A stretch of 64,000 nt of DNA from Bog-756 sp963756515 (GCA_963756515.1 CAVWNV010000002.1:124001-188000), one strand, 5' to 3'. Counted from the stretch's first letter, positions 42,266 to 51,855 are shown. Program-made: numbers and translations. The notes: generated by a model not told the origin, from the letters alone.

Positions 42266-42567
42266 GGGGTTCCTTGTCGGTAGCGTGTCGGCGGAACGGG
42301 GTCCCGGGTGCTTCCTCGGACGGCCGACGCCGGCCTCGGCGCCCTCCGACGTGCCTCGTGGGCGTCCCGCCGAGGCAACAGTAGCGTCGGACCCCTCCAT
42401 GGTTGTCGCAAGCCCGGGACCCGAAGGGCAGGTCCGGCTCATCTGGGCCCCGGGTCGACGGCAGAGCCGGTGACCCGGGGGCCGGGACCGTCTGGCCTAC
42501 GCTGATCGGCGGCCGGGGCCCACCGAAGTCCCGGGTCGCTGGACGATGACGGAGAGAGTGCACGGCC
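42266..42567. other. 302-bp intergenic region between divergent genes
   Basis: It lies between the small hypothetical (minus) and the EfeO gene (plus). I see no ORF, repeat or RNA structure. A TACGCT hexamer near 42500 could be a -10 for the plus strand and a GGAGAGAG ribosome site is ahead of the EfeO ATG. Confidence 0.35.
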
Positions 42568-43764
42568 ATGTCAGACCTGAGGGGAGGGTTCCGGCCCGGC
42601 GAGGCAGGACATCGTGTTCGCCGTGCCTCCATGGTCGTGTCCGTCGTGGCCATGACCGTATGCCTGGCCTCATGCGGCTCCAGCTCGTCGGTGGGCAGTG
42701 GACCGGCTCGACACCATGGATCGTCGGCCGTCGACATCGTCGTCACCCGGGCCGGGTGTGCCACATCACCGTCCACTGCGCCCCCGGGGGTGGTCAATTT
42801 CACGGTGACCAGCAAGAACTCCTCGTCGGTCCAGGAGGTGGAGCTGCGACAGTCCGACGGCCACCGGTTGGCCGAACAACCCAACCTGGCCCCCGGCCTG
42901 CTGGGTGGGATCACGGCCGATCTGGGCGACGGCACCTACCAGATCTACTGCCCGGGAGCCACCGAGACCACATCCACCTTCACGGTGAGCAGCACCGCCC
43001 CCGCCCAGACATGGAGGAACAACGCCCGCCTCGAAGTGGCCACCTTCCGGTACCGCAGCTGGGTCCGTCATCAGCTGACCCAGCTGACCCGGGACACGGC
43101 GACCTTCGCTTCGGCCGTCGAGGCCGGCGACCTGACTCGGGCCGAGGCACTGTACGCACCGGCGAGAGAGGACTTCGAGAGCATCGATCCGGTCTCCGAG
43201 GCCTTCGACACGCTTGACCTGGATATCGACGGGGAGATCGAGAACTTCGGGAGTCGGGCGCAGTTCCAGGGCTTTCACGAGATCGAGGAGTCGCTGTGGG
43301 TCGATCACTCATTGGCGGGCCAGTCGAAGTACGCCACGGAGTTGGTCGCCGCGGTCCGACGCCTGCAGGCCGCCGCCTCCGGGACGACGTACCAACCCGC
43401 GCAGATCGGTGATTACGTCATCAGCCAGCTGGAGGAGGCGGGCAACTTCGTGGCCACCGGTTCCGAGGAGCGCTACTCACACCTTGATCTGATCGACCTG
43501 AAAGGGGCTCTCGAGGGCGCGTCGGAAGCCGTTTCCGTGGTGACGCCGGTGCTCACGGCCACGAGCCCCGCGCTACTGGCCCAACTGACCTCGGCGTTGG
43601 CGTCGGCTCGGGCCGCGCTGGCGGCGTTGGCGCAGAACCCCGGGTCGTCCGGTAGCGGGTACGTGTCCCTGACCTCGGTCACGGAGGCGCAGCGGCAACA
43701 CCTGGCCGATGTGGTGCTGGCCGTGGCCGCCCCACTGGCCCAGGCCACCCGGTTGGTGGTCTGA
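42568..43764 (+). CDS. efeO: EfeO-family iron-uptake lipoprotein
   Basis: A 398-residue exported protein. A signal peptide with the lipobox LASC (Cys36) makes it a lipoprotein. Residues 50-135 form a cupredoxin-like domain (EVELRQSDG, GTYQIYCPG), and the rest is an M75/imelysin-type domain with the HxxE metal motif His237-Glu240 in GFHEIEESLW. In the EfeUOB system EfeO takes part in ferrous or ferric iron import with the permease EfeU and the peroxidase EfeB. Neither partner is encoded in this window, so it is an orphan here. Confidence 0.85.
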   Translation: MSDLRGGFRPGEAGHRVRRASMVVSVVAMTVCLASCGSSSSVGSGPARHHGSSAVDIVVTRAGCATSPSTAPPGVVNFTVTSKNSSSVQEVELRQSDGHRLAEQPNLAPGLLGGITADLGDGTYQIYCPGATETTSTFTVSSTAPAQTWRNNARLEVATFRYRSWVRHQLTQLTRDTATFASAVEAGDLTRAEALYAPAREDFESIDPVSEAFDTLDLDIDGEIENFGSRAQFQGFHEIEESLWVDHSLAGQSKYATELVAAVRRLQAAASGTTYQPAQIGDYVISQLEEAGNFVATGSEERYSHLDLIDLKGALEGASEAVSVVTPVLTATSPALLAQLTSALASARAALAALAQNPGSSGSGYVSLTSVTEAQRQHLADVVLAVAAPLAQATRLVV

Positions 43765-43818
43765 GTCCGGTACATCGGTCCGCGCCCACTCGTCGTCCCG
43801 GGATGGACAGGCGGACTC

Positions 43819-45357
43819 TCAGCTGGAGTAGATCTTCTTGTCGAACGTGGTGGTCACGGTCTGGGCCTCGCCCAACCGGGGCAACCCGAACAGGTCCTCG
43901 ATCGAGGCCAACGACGAGAAGTGGTTGTACGACGTCTTCGTCACCGTGAGCCCGGGGGCGATGAACGGCGAGATCAGGATGGCACCGACCTTGCCGCCGG
44001 CTGCGCCTGCGATCCCGTTCATGCCGTTCGATGCGGCCGGGCCGGCGGTCTCGCCGCAGCACTCGCTGTAGTCGGCCGTCGGTTGTTCGGCCTCGTCGAA
44101 GGTGATCTCGAGCAGACCGTCAGTCTTGAATGCCGGTGAGTTGGTGATGATGGGCACCCACGTCTGCAGCCAGGCGTTGGTGTCGGCGACGGACGGATCA
44201 GCGGCAGTCGGGTCGCCCCCGGCCGCGGCGCCGGTGGTGTTGGTGCACGCGTATGTCGCGTTGTTCTCCGGTACGACCCCACCGTCGTGACCGTCGTCGC
44301 AGAGATTCGGGACGATGAGGCTGTAGTTCGGGGTCGTGACGATCGACTGCAGGTCGGTGGCCAATCCGGTGACACCGGGCAACGTGCCTGCCGGCATGTT
44401 CCCACTGGTGTCGCCGAGCGGGACGTCATCCTGATCGCACTCGGGTGTGGTGCCGGTTCCGGTGATCGAGTGGAAGTAGACGAAGGGATTGTGACGGGTC
44501 ACGTAGCCGTCGCTGGTCTCGGCGAAGAATGCTCCGATGCCCGAGGTCGGATGGCCGCACGAGGTGCCGTCGGTGCCGTCCCTGGTCGGGTCGTTGCCCA
44601 TGTCCTCCATGTAGCCCTTCCACGTCAGCCCTTCACTGGACAGCTGGTCGGCGATGGTCTTCACCGCGGTGGGATACACGCAGCCCGCACCCTGCTGGAT
44701 GCCCTGCGCATCCTGACCCTCCCCGGCGCCGAAGTCGGAGTACGAGAGACAGTCGATCTGGTTGTCGGAATTCGCGGGCTGGCCCGATACCAGGGAGATG
44801 TAGTTGTCGTTGGAGTAGTGACCGGTGGCGTAGTAGTTCTCGAGCAGTGCCCCTTCGCTGGGCAGCGTCTGGGCCAGGTACGGATCGTTCGACGGGGTTC
44901 CGAACGTGGTGGCGTAGTCGTTGTTCTCCAGCACGATCTGGAACACGTGACGGATGAGAGGCAGTTTCGACGTGACCGTAACCGTCAAGGTCTGATCGGT
45001 GGTGTTCACCTGACTGTCGGTGGTGTTGGTGGCCACGAGGTCGAGGGTGTAGCCGCCGGCCACAGCCAGCGGAGTCGGATCGGACAGCGTGGCCGTGCCG
45101 TCGCCGTTGTCGGTGAAGGTGGCACCGGGGGGGAGCGTGCCCGTCTCGGAGATGGCCGCCACCGGGTTGGCCTTGGTTTTCACCGTGAAGGTCAAGGCCT
45201 TGCCCTGTTTGGCGGTCTTGGTGCTCTTGCTGGTGAAGACCGGTGCCGACAGAGCCTTGGTCGCGGAGGCGGGCGGCGCGTACTGGACCAGTAGGACTCC
45301 CACCCCCAGCAGAACCCCGGCGATGGCGATGTTTCGGGCCGTCTTGCTCTTGCGCAC
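43819..45357 (-). CDS. Secreted phosphoesterase with Ig-like N-terminal domain
   Basis: About 512 residues. An N-terminal signal peptide (KTARNIAIAGVLLGVGVLLVQYAPPASA) leads into an Ig-like putative surface domain (residues about 35-130, with FTVKTKANPVAAISETG) and a phosphoesterase domain of the acid phosphatase/phospholipase C family: HVFQIVLENNDYATTFG, NNYAT-type start, SDNQIDCLSYSDF, LLEITFDEAE and the C-terminal YNHFSSLASIEDLFGL. The substrate, likely a phospholipid or phosphate ester outside the cell, is unknown. GTG 45357 was chosen from the spacing to GGGGGAG. Confidence 0.85.
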   Translation of the reverse strand: MRKSKTARNIAIAGVLLGVGVLLVQYAPPASATKALSAPVFTSKSTKTAKQGKALTFTVKTKANPVAAISETGTLPPGATFTDNGDGTATLSDPTPLAVAGGYTLDLVATNTTDSQVNTTDQTLTVTVTSKLPLIRHVFQIVLENNDYATTFGTPSNDPYLAQTLPSEGALLENYYATGHYSNDNYISLVSGQPANSDNQIDCLSYSDFGAGEGQDAQGIQQGAGCVYPTAVKTIADQLSSEGLTWKGYMEDMGNDPTRDGTDGTSCGHPTSGIGAFFAETSDGYVTRHNPFVYFHSITGTGTTPECDQDDVPLGDTSGNMPAGTLPGVTGLATDLQSIVTTPNYSLIVPNLCDDGHDGGVVPENNATYACTNTTGAAAGGDPTAADPSVADTNAWLQTWVPIITNSPAFKTDGLLEITFDEAEQPTADYSECCGETAGPAASNGMNGIAGAAGGKVGAILISPFIAPGLTVTKTSYNHFSSLASIEDLFGLPRLGEAQTVTTTFDKKIYSS

Positions 45358-45559
45358 AGTCACTCCCCCTAGTCGGGTCTCGCCACCTCGCCGCCGCAGC
45401 GGAACCACCGGCCGTCATCTGATGACCGGCCGTCCGGGCCAGACCTGTCGACGGAGAGTCTGTGGTAGCGGTGGTGTTTTGTCAATCACCTGGCCACGGC
45501 CGGTGGCCGAGGTCCGTGGAGCTCCGAATGCCGGCCGCCCGACCGCTCAGCCGACCGGC

Positions 45560-46159
45560 CTACCAGGCGCCGCGGTGCACGCTGTCGCCCAGGGTCCGTC
45601 GGGGCCGAGACGACGACGAGGACGGTGGATCGGGCTCGGCCCGCTCGCCCAGCAGCACCGCCCCCAGCCACCGGAGCCGGTCCGGGATGCCGAGCCAGGC
45701 CCGCAAGGTGTCCTCACCCCGGAAATTGCCCAAGAAGGCGGCCCCGATCCCACGGTCGGCCGCCCCCAGCAGCAGGTGCATCGTGGCGAAGGCGGCATCG
45801 ACGAACCAGAAGGGCACGATCCACTCGATCTCCTCTCCGTCCCGTGGTTGTTTGTCCAGCTCCCGGTAGCGGGCCACGTACGCGGGTGGATCGGCGAATA
45901 CGAGGACGATCACCGGGGCCCGGGACAGGCCGGCATACCGTCGCGACCGGCTCCGCCAGGCCCCATCGGTGGTGGCCTGCCAGAAGCGGTCGGTCTGTTC
46001 GGCCCCCTCGAGCACCACGAACTCCCGTCCCTGGGTGTTGCCGGCCGAGGGTGCCCGCAGCGCCAGCGACAACAGTTCGTCGACCACGCCGTCGTCGAGC
46101 GGGCTGGCGGTGAAGGACCTGGTCATGTGCCGACGTGCGATGACCTCGCTCAGCTCCAC
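45560..46159 (-). CDS. Nitroreductase-family FMN protein
   Basis: A 199-residue protein. RRHMTRSF near the start and LRAPSAGNTQGREFVVL are the nitroreductase FMN-binding motifs, with GIGAAFLGNF closing the site. Substrates are typically quinones or nitro compounds, or coenzyme precursors in special cases; not determinable here. The GTG start overlaps a six-codon ORF begun by an ATG at 46170. It is divergent from the rhodanese-MoeB gene. Confidence 0.85.
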   Translation of the reverse strand: MELSEVIARRHMTRSFTASPLDDGVVDELLSLALRAPSAGNTQGREFVVLEGAEQTDRFWQATTDGAWRSRSRRYAGLSRAPVIVLVFADPPAYVARYRELDKQPRDGEEIEWIVPFWFVDAAFATMHLLLGAADRGIGAAFLGNFRGEDTLRAWLGIPDRLRWLGAVLLGERAEPDPPSSSSSRPRRTLGDSVHRGAW

Positions 46160-46361
46160 GGTGGCTCCATCGGCCGAGACGCTACTGGCCGGGGCAGGGG
46201 GCCGTTCCCGATTCCGGCGCCGACTCCGGCGCCGACAAGGGCGGTGGCGAGGGCAGGGGGGCGGCCCAGGCGGGAATGTTGACCCCGCTGGTAGTGTTTA
46301 CAGGGAGTGACGAGAGCAGCGAGACCGGACCGACCGGTTTCCTCGTCGACGCAGAAGGATC

Positions 46362-47552
46362 GTGATCGCCGTGCCCACCTTCAGGGAGATGTTGGCCGAA
46401 GCCAAGTCGGCCGTTCGAGAGGTCGAACCGGCCGAGGCCGAGCAGGAGATGGCGGCCGGCCCGACCGTGGTGCTGGACGTGCGCGAGCCCGACGAGTACG
46501 AGCAGGGCGCGCTGCCCGGCGCCGTCCATATCCCGCGGGGCACGCTCGAGACCTCGGTGGAAGGTCGCATTCCCGACAAGTCCAGCCACGTGGTGGTGTA
46601 CTGCGCCGGAGGCACCCGGTCGGCCTTCGCCGCCCAGACCATGCAGCAGCTGGGCTACACCGACGTGGCCTCGGTCGTCGGAGGGTTCAACCGCTGGAAG
46701 GACGAGGGCCGGGAGTGGTCGGCGCCCCAGGCCCTGACCCCGGAACAGCGCAATCGGTACCAGCGCCACCTGCTCCTCCCCGAAGTGGGCGAGACCGGCC
46801 AGCTCAAGTTGCTGGACTCGAAGGTGCTTCTGCTCGGTGCGGGCGGACTCGGCTCTCCGGCCGCCCTCTACCTGGCCGCCGCCGGTGTGGGAACGATCGG
46901 GATCATCGACATGGACGTGGTGGACGCGTCGAACCTGCAGCGGCAGATCCTGCACAACACCGATCGGATCGGCGAGCGAAAGGTCGACTCGGCAAAGAAG
47001 ACGCTCACCCTGATCAATCCCGACGTGAACGTGGTCACCTACGACGTCCGCCTCGGAGCCGACAACATCCTCGACATCATCGACGGCTACGACGTCATCG
47101 TCGACGGCACCGACAACTTCCCGACCCGCTACCTGGTCAACGACGCCTCCCTGCTCAAGCGCATCCCCGTGGTGCACGGTTCGATCTTCCGGTTCGAGGG
47201 CCAGGCCACGGTGTTCAATCCGTATGTGGGCCCCTGTTACCGGTGCATGATCCCCGAGCCGCCCCCGGCCGAGCTCGCCCCCAGTTGTGCCGAGGCCGGC
47301 GTGCTCGGGGTGCTGCCCGGGATCGTGGGCTCCATCCAGGCCATCGAGGCCATCAAGGTCCTCTTGGACATCGGTGAGACGCTCCAGGGGCGGCTGTTGG
47401 CCTACGACGCGCTCGAGCAGAGCTTCCGGACGTTCAAGGTGCACCGGGATCCCCACTGCCCGGCCTGCGGCCCCGACGCGGCGCCGATCGTCATCGCCGA
47501 GTACGACGACCTCTGCATGCCCCACGCCGTGGCACCCCCGGCCGGCGCCTGA
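46362..47552 (+). CDS. moeZ: Rhodanese-MoeB/ThiF-type sulfur carrier adenylyltransferase
   Basis: A 396-residue two-domain protein. Residues about 22-118 are a rhodanese with active Cys81 (VVYCAGGTRSAF). Residues about 125-390 are an E1-like adenylyltransferase: ATP-binding GAGGLGSP (159-166), NLQRQILH, and two Cys pairs for zinc, Cys292/295 and Cys366/369. Such proteins activate the C-terminal Gly of sulfur carriers (MoaD, ThiS, CysO) and provide sulfur from the rhodanese. In mycobacterial MoeZ the rhodanese is C-terminal; here the order is reversed. GTG 46362 has AGAAGGA upstream. Confidence 0.9.
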   Translation: MIAVPTFREMLAEAKSAVREVEPAEAEQEMAAGPTVVLDVREPDEYEQGALPGAVHIPRGTLETSVEGRIPDKSSHVVVYCAGGTRSAFAAQTMQQLGYTDVASVVGGFNRWKDEGREWSAPQALTPEQRNRYQRHLLLPEVGETGQLKLLDSKVLLLGAGGLGSPAALYLAAAGVGTIGIIDMDVVDASNLQRQILHNTDRIGERKVDSAKKTLTLINPDVNVVTYDVRLGADNILDIIDGYDVIVDGTDNFPTRYLVNDASLLKRIPVVHGSIFRFEGQATVFNPYVGPCYRCMIPEPPPAELAPSCAEAGVLGVLPGIVGSIQAIEAIKVLLDIGETLQGRLLAYDALEQSFRTFKVHRDPHCPACGPDAAPIVIAEYDDLCMPHAVAPPAGA

Positions 47553-47589
47553 AGCAGACGACGCTTTTCCCGGCCGGCGGCCCAGACCG

Positions 47590-47595
47590 TAACCT
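47590..47595 (+). promoter_or_regulatory. Leaderless-type -10 hexamer of the mutase gene
   Basis: TAACCT, six bases, then the ATG at 47602. Confidence 0.45.
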
Positions 47596-47601
47596 GGGCC
47601 C

Positions 47602-49206
47602 ATGGCTCCCCACAGCGCATCTGAATCCGAGGACCGGCGGTTCACCGACTCGGGCATAGAGATTCGTCCGGTCTACGGCCCGGACGATCTTGAGGGTTGG
47701 GACCCCGACCAACAGCTCGGTGTCCCGGGCCGGTACCCGTATACCCGGGGCATCCGGGCCGACATGTACCGCGGCCGACTGTGGACTATGCGGCAGTACG
47801 CCGGATTCGGTACGGCCGAGTCGACCAACGAGCGTTTCAAATTCCTGCTCGGTGCGGGCCAGACCGGTCTGTCGTGTGCGTTCGACCTCCCCACGCAGAT
47901 GGGCTACGACTCCGACCACCCCCGCTCGGAGGGGGAGGTCGGCAAGGTCGGGGTGGCCATCGACTCCATGGCCGACATGAGGCTGCTGCTGGCCGGGCTG
48001 CCGCTCGACAAGGTCACCACCTCGATGACCATCAATGCCACCGCTGCCATCCTGCTGCTCTTCTACCAACTGGTGGCGGAGGAGAACGGTGTGGACCCCA
48101 AGCTTCTGGGCGGGACCATCCAGAACGACATCCTGAAGGAGTACGTGGCCCGGGGTACCTACATCTACCCGCCCCGGCCCTCCATGCGACTCGTCACCGA
48201 CACCTTCTCCTACTGTGCCGAGCACCTGCCCGCGTGGAACACCATCTCCATTTCCGGCTACCACATCCGGGAGGCCGGATCGACAGCGGTGCAGGAGATC
48301 GCCTTCACCATCGCCAACGGAATCGCCTACGTGGAGGCGGCGTTGGCCGCCGGTCTCGACGTGGACGCCTTCGCCCCCCGTCTCAGCTTCTTCTGGAACG
48401 CCCACAACAACCTGTTCGAGGAGATCGCCAAGTATCGGGCCGCCCGTCGGATGTGGGCCAAGCTGATGACGGAGCGGTTCGGCGCCAAGGACCAGAAGTC
48501 CACACTTCTCCGGTTCCATACCCAGACCGGTGGATCCACCCTGACGGCCCAGCAGCCGGAGAACAACATCGTCCGGGTCACCGTGCAGGCCATGGCGGCG
48601 GCGCTGGGTGGCACTCAGAGCCTGCACACCAACGGCTTCGACGAGGCCCTCGGTCTGCCCACACAGCGGGCGGCCAAGATCGCCCTCCGCACCCAGCAGA
48701 TCGTCGGGTACGAGTCGGGCATCGCCGATACGGTCGATCCATTGGCCGGGTCGTGGTTCGTGGAGTCGCTGACCGACGAGGTCGAGCTGGCCGCCTGGGA
48801 GTACCTCGAGCGGATCGACGCCATGGGGGGAGCCGTGGACGCCATCGAGGCCCAGTACATGCAGCAGGAGATCGAGCAGGCCGCCTACGCCTACGCCAAG
48901 GACGTCGACGCCGAAGCGAAGATCATCGTCGGTGTGAACAAGTTCGTGGACGAGGAGCTCGACCCGACCGAGGTGTTCCCGATCGATCCGGAGCTCCAGC
49001 GGTCCCAGGTGGCCCGGGTCAAGAAGGTTCGTCAGGAGCGGGACCAGTCGGCGGTGGACGGAGCCCTGGTCGACGTCGAGGCCGCCGCCCGTGGCACCCA
49101 GAACCTGTTGCTCCCGATGAAGGCAGCGCTGGCCGCCATGGCCACACTGGGCGAGGTGTCGGACGTGTTGCGGGGCGTGTTCGGGGAGTTCCACCCCAAC
49201 GGCTGA
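47602..49206 (+). CDS. mcmA: Methylmalonyl-CoA mutase large subunit, catalytic domain
   Basis: A 534-residue mutase TIM-barrel chain that lacks the C-terminal B12-binding domain (no DxHxxG), so a separate small subunit is needed. Substrate residues equate to the methylmalonyl type: Tyr66 in RQYAGF, not Phe (isobutyryl) or Ile (hydroxyisobutyryl), and Arg184 in EYVARGTYIYPP, not Gln. NTISISGYHIREAGST, FFWNAHNN and RFHTQTGGSTLTAQQP are also present. It interconverts methylmalonyl-CoA and succinyl-CoA with adenosylcobalamin. The partner subunit and epimerase are not in the window. Confidence 0.92.
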   Translation: MAPHSASESEDRRFTDSGIEIRPVYGPDDLEGWDPDQQLGVPGRYPYTRGIRADMYRGRLWTMRQYAGFGTAESTNERFKFLLGAGQTGLSCAFDLPTQMGYDSDHPRSEGEVGKVGVAIDSMADMRLLLAGLPLDKVTTSMTINATAAILLLFYQLVAEENGVDPKLLGGTIQNDILKEYVARGTYIYPPRPSMRLVTDTFSYCAEHLPAWNTISISGYHIREAGSTAVQEIAFTIANGIAYVEAALAAGLDVDAFAPRLSFFWNAHNNLFEEIAKYRAARRMWAKLMTERFGAKDQKSTLLRFHTQTGGSTLTAQQPENNIVRVTVQAMAAALGGTQSLHTNGFDEALGLPTQRAAKIALRTQQIVGYESGIADTVDPLAGSWFVESLTDEVELAAWEYLERIDAMGGAVDAIEAQYMQQEIEQAAYAYAKDVDAEAKIIVGVNKFVDEELDPTEVFPIDPELQRSQVARVKKVRQERDQSAVDGALVDVEAAARGTQNLLLPMKAALAAMATLGEVSDVLRGVFGEFHPNG

Positions 49207-49342
49207 TCCCGGTGCCCTCCGGCCTGGAGTCGGCCTGCACCAGCCCCTCCGGATCTCCGCTTCTGATCGGGCATACCGACCACCTTCCGTGGTCTTCAAT
49301 GTTCTCTGAGTGACTGTCACACCCCCCTGGTTCGATGTCTAA

Positions 49343-50491
49343 ATGGACCTCGATGCTCTGACGGTGACGATCGACGAACTCCGCGCCTCGGATCCTTCAG
49401 GGTTCGCCGACGCCGGGTCGATCGAGGCGCTCCAGCGTCTCCAGGCCCGCCTCGAGTCGTTCGTCACCGAGTCCGTGGCGGCCTTCGACGCCGCCGGCAA
49501 CTGGGAGCCCGACGGGGCTCGTAACGCCGCCTCCTGGCTGGTGTTCCGCTGCCGGCTACCACGGGCGGAGGCCCGGCGCCAGGTCCGCCGCGGTCGTGAA
49601 CTCCGCCACCTGCCGGTCACCGCCGAGGCCTGGGCCCGGGGCTCCGTCAACGGGGCGCACGTGGACGTGATGCGATCGCTGCGCACGGACGCCACGCGAG
49701 AGGCGCTGGCCCGGGACGAGCGCATGCTGGTGGACCAGGCCGAGGGGCTGCGCTACGACCAGTTCACCCGGGCCGCCGCCTACTGGGGGCAGTTGGCTGA
49801 TCCCGAGGGTGCCGACGAGGCCGGCGAGAAGTGCCGCGCCCGGCGCGACGTGTACCTGGTCAACAGCTTCGAGGGTATGTGGTTCGGCAAGATGAACCTC
49901 GATCCCATCGCCGGGTCCATCGTCTCGGCTGAGCTGGAGCGGATCGAGAGTCAGCTGTTCGAGGCCGACTGGGTCGAGGCCCGCGGGCGGCTCGGACGAG
50001 AGCCACAGGTGGCCGACCTGGCCCGCAACCCCGGTCAGCGTCGGGCCGACGCCCTGGTGGAGATGGCCACGCGCTCGAAGACGTGTCCTGTCAACGGGCG
50101 GAGACCGGCCCCCCTCTACACCGTACTGGTGGGCTGGGAGACCCTCCACAGCAGGATCTGCCAGCTCGAGGACGGCACGGTGCTCCCTCCGGGCTCGTTG
50201 CTCACCGGGCTGCACGCCGCCGACCTCGAGCGTGTGGTGTTCGCACCCGGTCGGAGGGTCGAGGTCGGCCAGTCCAGCCGACTCTTCACCGGTGCCACGC
50301 GCCGGGCCATCGAGGTGCGGGACCAAGAGTGCACCCACCCCTTCTGCGACGTGCCGGCACCGTCATGCCAGGCTGATCACATCCAACCCTGGGCCGTCGG
50401 CGGACCGACCACGCAGGAGAACGGACGGCTCCTCTGTGGTGACCACAACCGGATGCGTCACCAACGGCCGCCGCCACCGGCCGCGGCGTAG
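49343..50491 (+). CDS. DUF222/HNH endonuclease-family protein (13E12-like)
   Basis: A 382-residue protein: an N-terminal DUF222 helical domain (about residues 1-250) and a C-terminal HNH nuclease (residues 325-375) with CTHPFCDVP, QADHIQPWAVGG and NGRLLCGDHNRMRH. In Actinobacteria, this combination occurs in multicopy families such as the mycobacterial 13E12 repeats. No terminal repeats or insertion scar are seen, so I treat it as a resident gene. The molecular role is unclear. Confidence 0.85.
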   Translation: MDLDALTVTIDELRASDPSGFADAGSIEALQRLQARLESFVTESVAAFDAAGNWEPDGARNAASWLVFRCRLPRAEARRQVRRGRELRHLPVTAEAWARGSVNGAHVDVMRSLRTDATREALARDERMLVDQAEGLRYDQFTRAAAYWGQLADPEGADEAGEKCRARRDVYLVNSFEGMWFGKMNLDPIAGSIVSAELERIESQLFEADWVEARGRLGREPQVADLARNPGQRRADALVEMATRSKTCPVNGRRPAPLYTVLVGWETLHSRICQLEDGTVLPPGSLLTGLHAADLERVVFAPGRRVEVGQSSRLFTGATRRAIEVRDQECTHPFCDVPAPSCQADHIQPWAVGGPTTQENGRLLCGDHNRMRHQRPPPPAAA

Positions 50492-50533
50492 TCCCGCCCC
50501 AGAGACGGCCCCCGACCGGTGGGCGGATGCCGC

Positions 50534-51855
50534 TCAAGTGGAGGACTCGGCGGCGGAAGCTGCGGATCCGCTCGGCCACAGGTCCTCAGGCTCTCGTCCC
50601 CGCGTCTCGGGAACCAACCAGAACAGACCGGCCGCCAGAGCCGTGGGCAGGAATGTCAGCGCGGCGGCCCGGCCGAAGCGATCGCCGGCATCGGCCACCG
50701 CACCGAACGCCACCAGGCCCACCCCGGCTCCGATGACTCCCGCCGCCACCCACCACCCGGCCACCGAGGCGCGCACGGAAGTGGGGAACAGCTCGGCCAG
50801 TAGCGAGCCGAGGGGGGAGCGATGATCGATCCGGCCAGTACCCCCATGATGTAGCCGATGACCAGCGCGGGCCGCGACCCCGCGTAGGCCAGCGTGCCGA
50901 ATCCGGCCAACCCGACCATGGCCAATGCTCCCGTGGGCCGTCGACCCACATGGTCAGCCAGCCAGCGGCCGACCAGCAGCCCACCCAACCCGGCTATCCC
51001 GGCACCCACCACCATGGCTGCGGTCACATACCCCGGCTGGTGCAGCACGTTCTGCGCGTAGAGGAACACGAAGCTGTTGGCCGGACCGGTGATCACCGAG
51101 ATGGCCGCGCCCAGCAGGACGACCACGGCCAGTCGCCGTCGGAACCTTGGACCCACCGGGCCCAGGACGGGCAGCGGGTGGTCCTGACCCGCCGATTCGA
51201 CCGTGAAGCGGTCGGGCTCCTCGATCCACCTCTTGAGCAGGGGCACCAGCGCCAACGGGACCACCGCCAACGCGAACATCCCCCGGAATCCGAGGAAGCC
51301 GGAAGCCAGGCTGTCGATGATGGCGATGAGTCCGGCTCCGACCCCGTATCCCGCCGCGGTGAGCGCCACGGCCGAAGCCCGGCCGCGGGTGCCGGTCTGC
51401 TCGGCTGCGGTCACCTGGGCCAGCGCGTTGGTGGCACTCAGCAGAGGCCGCCCACAGGCGAAGATCGCCACGAACCACCAGTAACCCGGGCTCAGGGCCG
51501 AGGCCACCGTCATGGCCAGGCCCAGCGTCAGGGTGCCGAGCAGCATGGTCCGACGGCCGACGCGGTCGGCTGCCCCGATGAAGGGCAGGCTGCCCAGCGA
51601 AGCCAGCCGGATGATGGCCAGTCCCACTCCGAGCTCGGTCCCCGACAGCCCCACCTGATCGGCGATGCTGGCTCCGTGGACGTGCTGTCCGAAGTCGCGG
51701 GCCACGTCTCCGAGCGCCGCCACCAGACCGAACTGACCGAATCCGGCTGCCAGGGCCGCCAGGGCCACCCCGATGACGGCGCGGTCGGCCCAGCCGTGGA
51801 GTCGCAGTGGCCGGGGTCGATCCGGTACGGGATGACCGGAGCTGGCCGACGTCAC
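50534..51855 (-). pseudogene. MFS transporter, frameshifted in a C6 run
   Basis: Read on the minus strand, an MFS protein starts at 51855 (GWADRAVIGVALAALAAGF and the GRRTM/DRVGRR loop) and runs through about ten helices to GSIIAPP. There the frame breaks; the next frame continues SVRASVAGWWVAAGVIGAG to LFWLVPETRGREPEDLWP. The break coincides with a run of six Gs on plus (50812-50817); a seventh would restore a protein of about 440 residues. It may be a true defect, a phase-variable tract or a sequencing error. The start overlaps the next gene by 4 nt. Confidence 0.8.

Noticed and set aside
45457..45485. Promoter for the secreted phosphoesterase on minus (TTGACA at 45485-45480)
   Set aside because: The -35 is perfect but the matching -10 at 17-bp spacing is CAGACT, too poor to support a call.
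49343..50491. Mobile element or homing endonuclease at the DUF222/HNH gene
   Set aside because: There is no inverted repeat, target duplication, intron or intein feature. It is a typical resident actinobacterial multicopy family.
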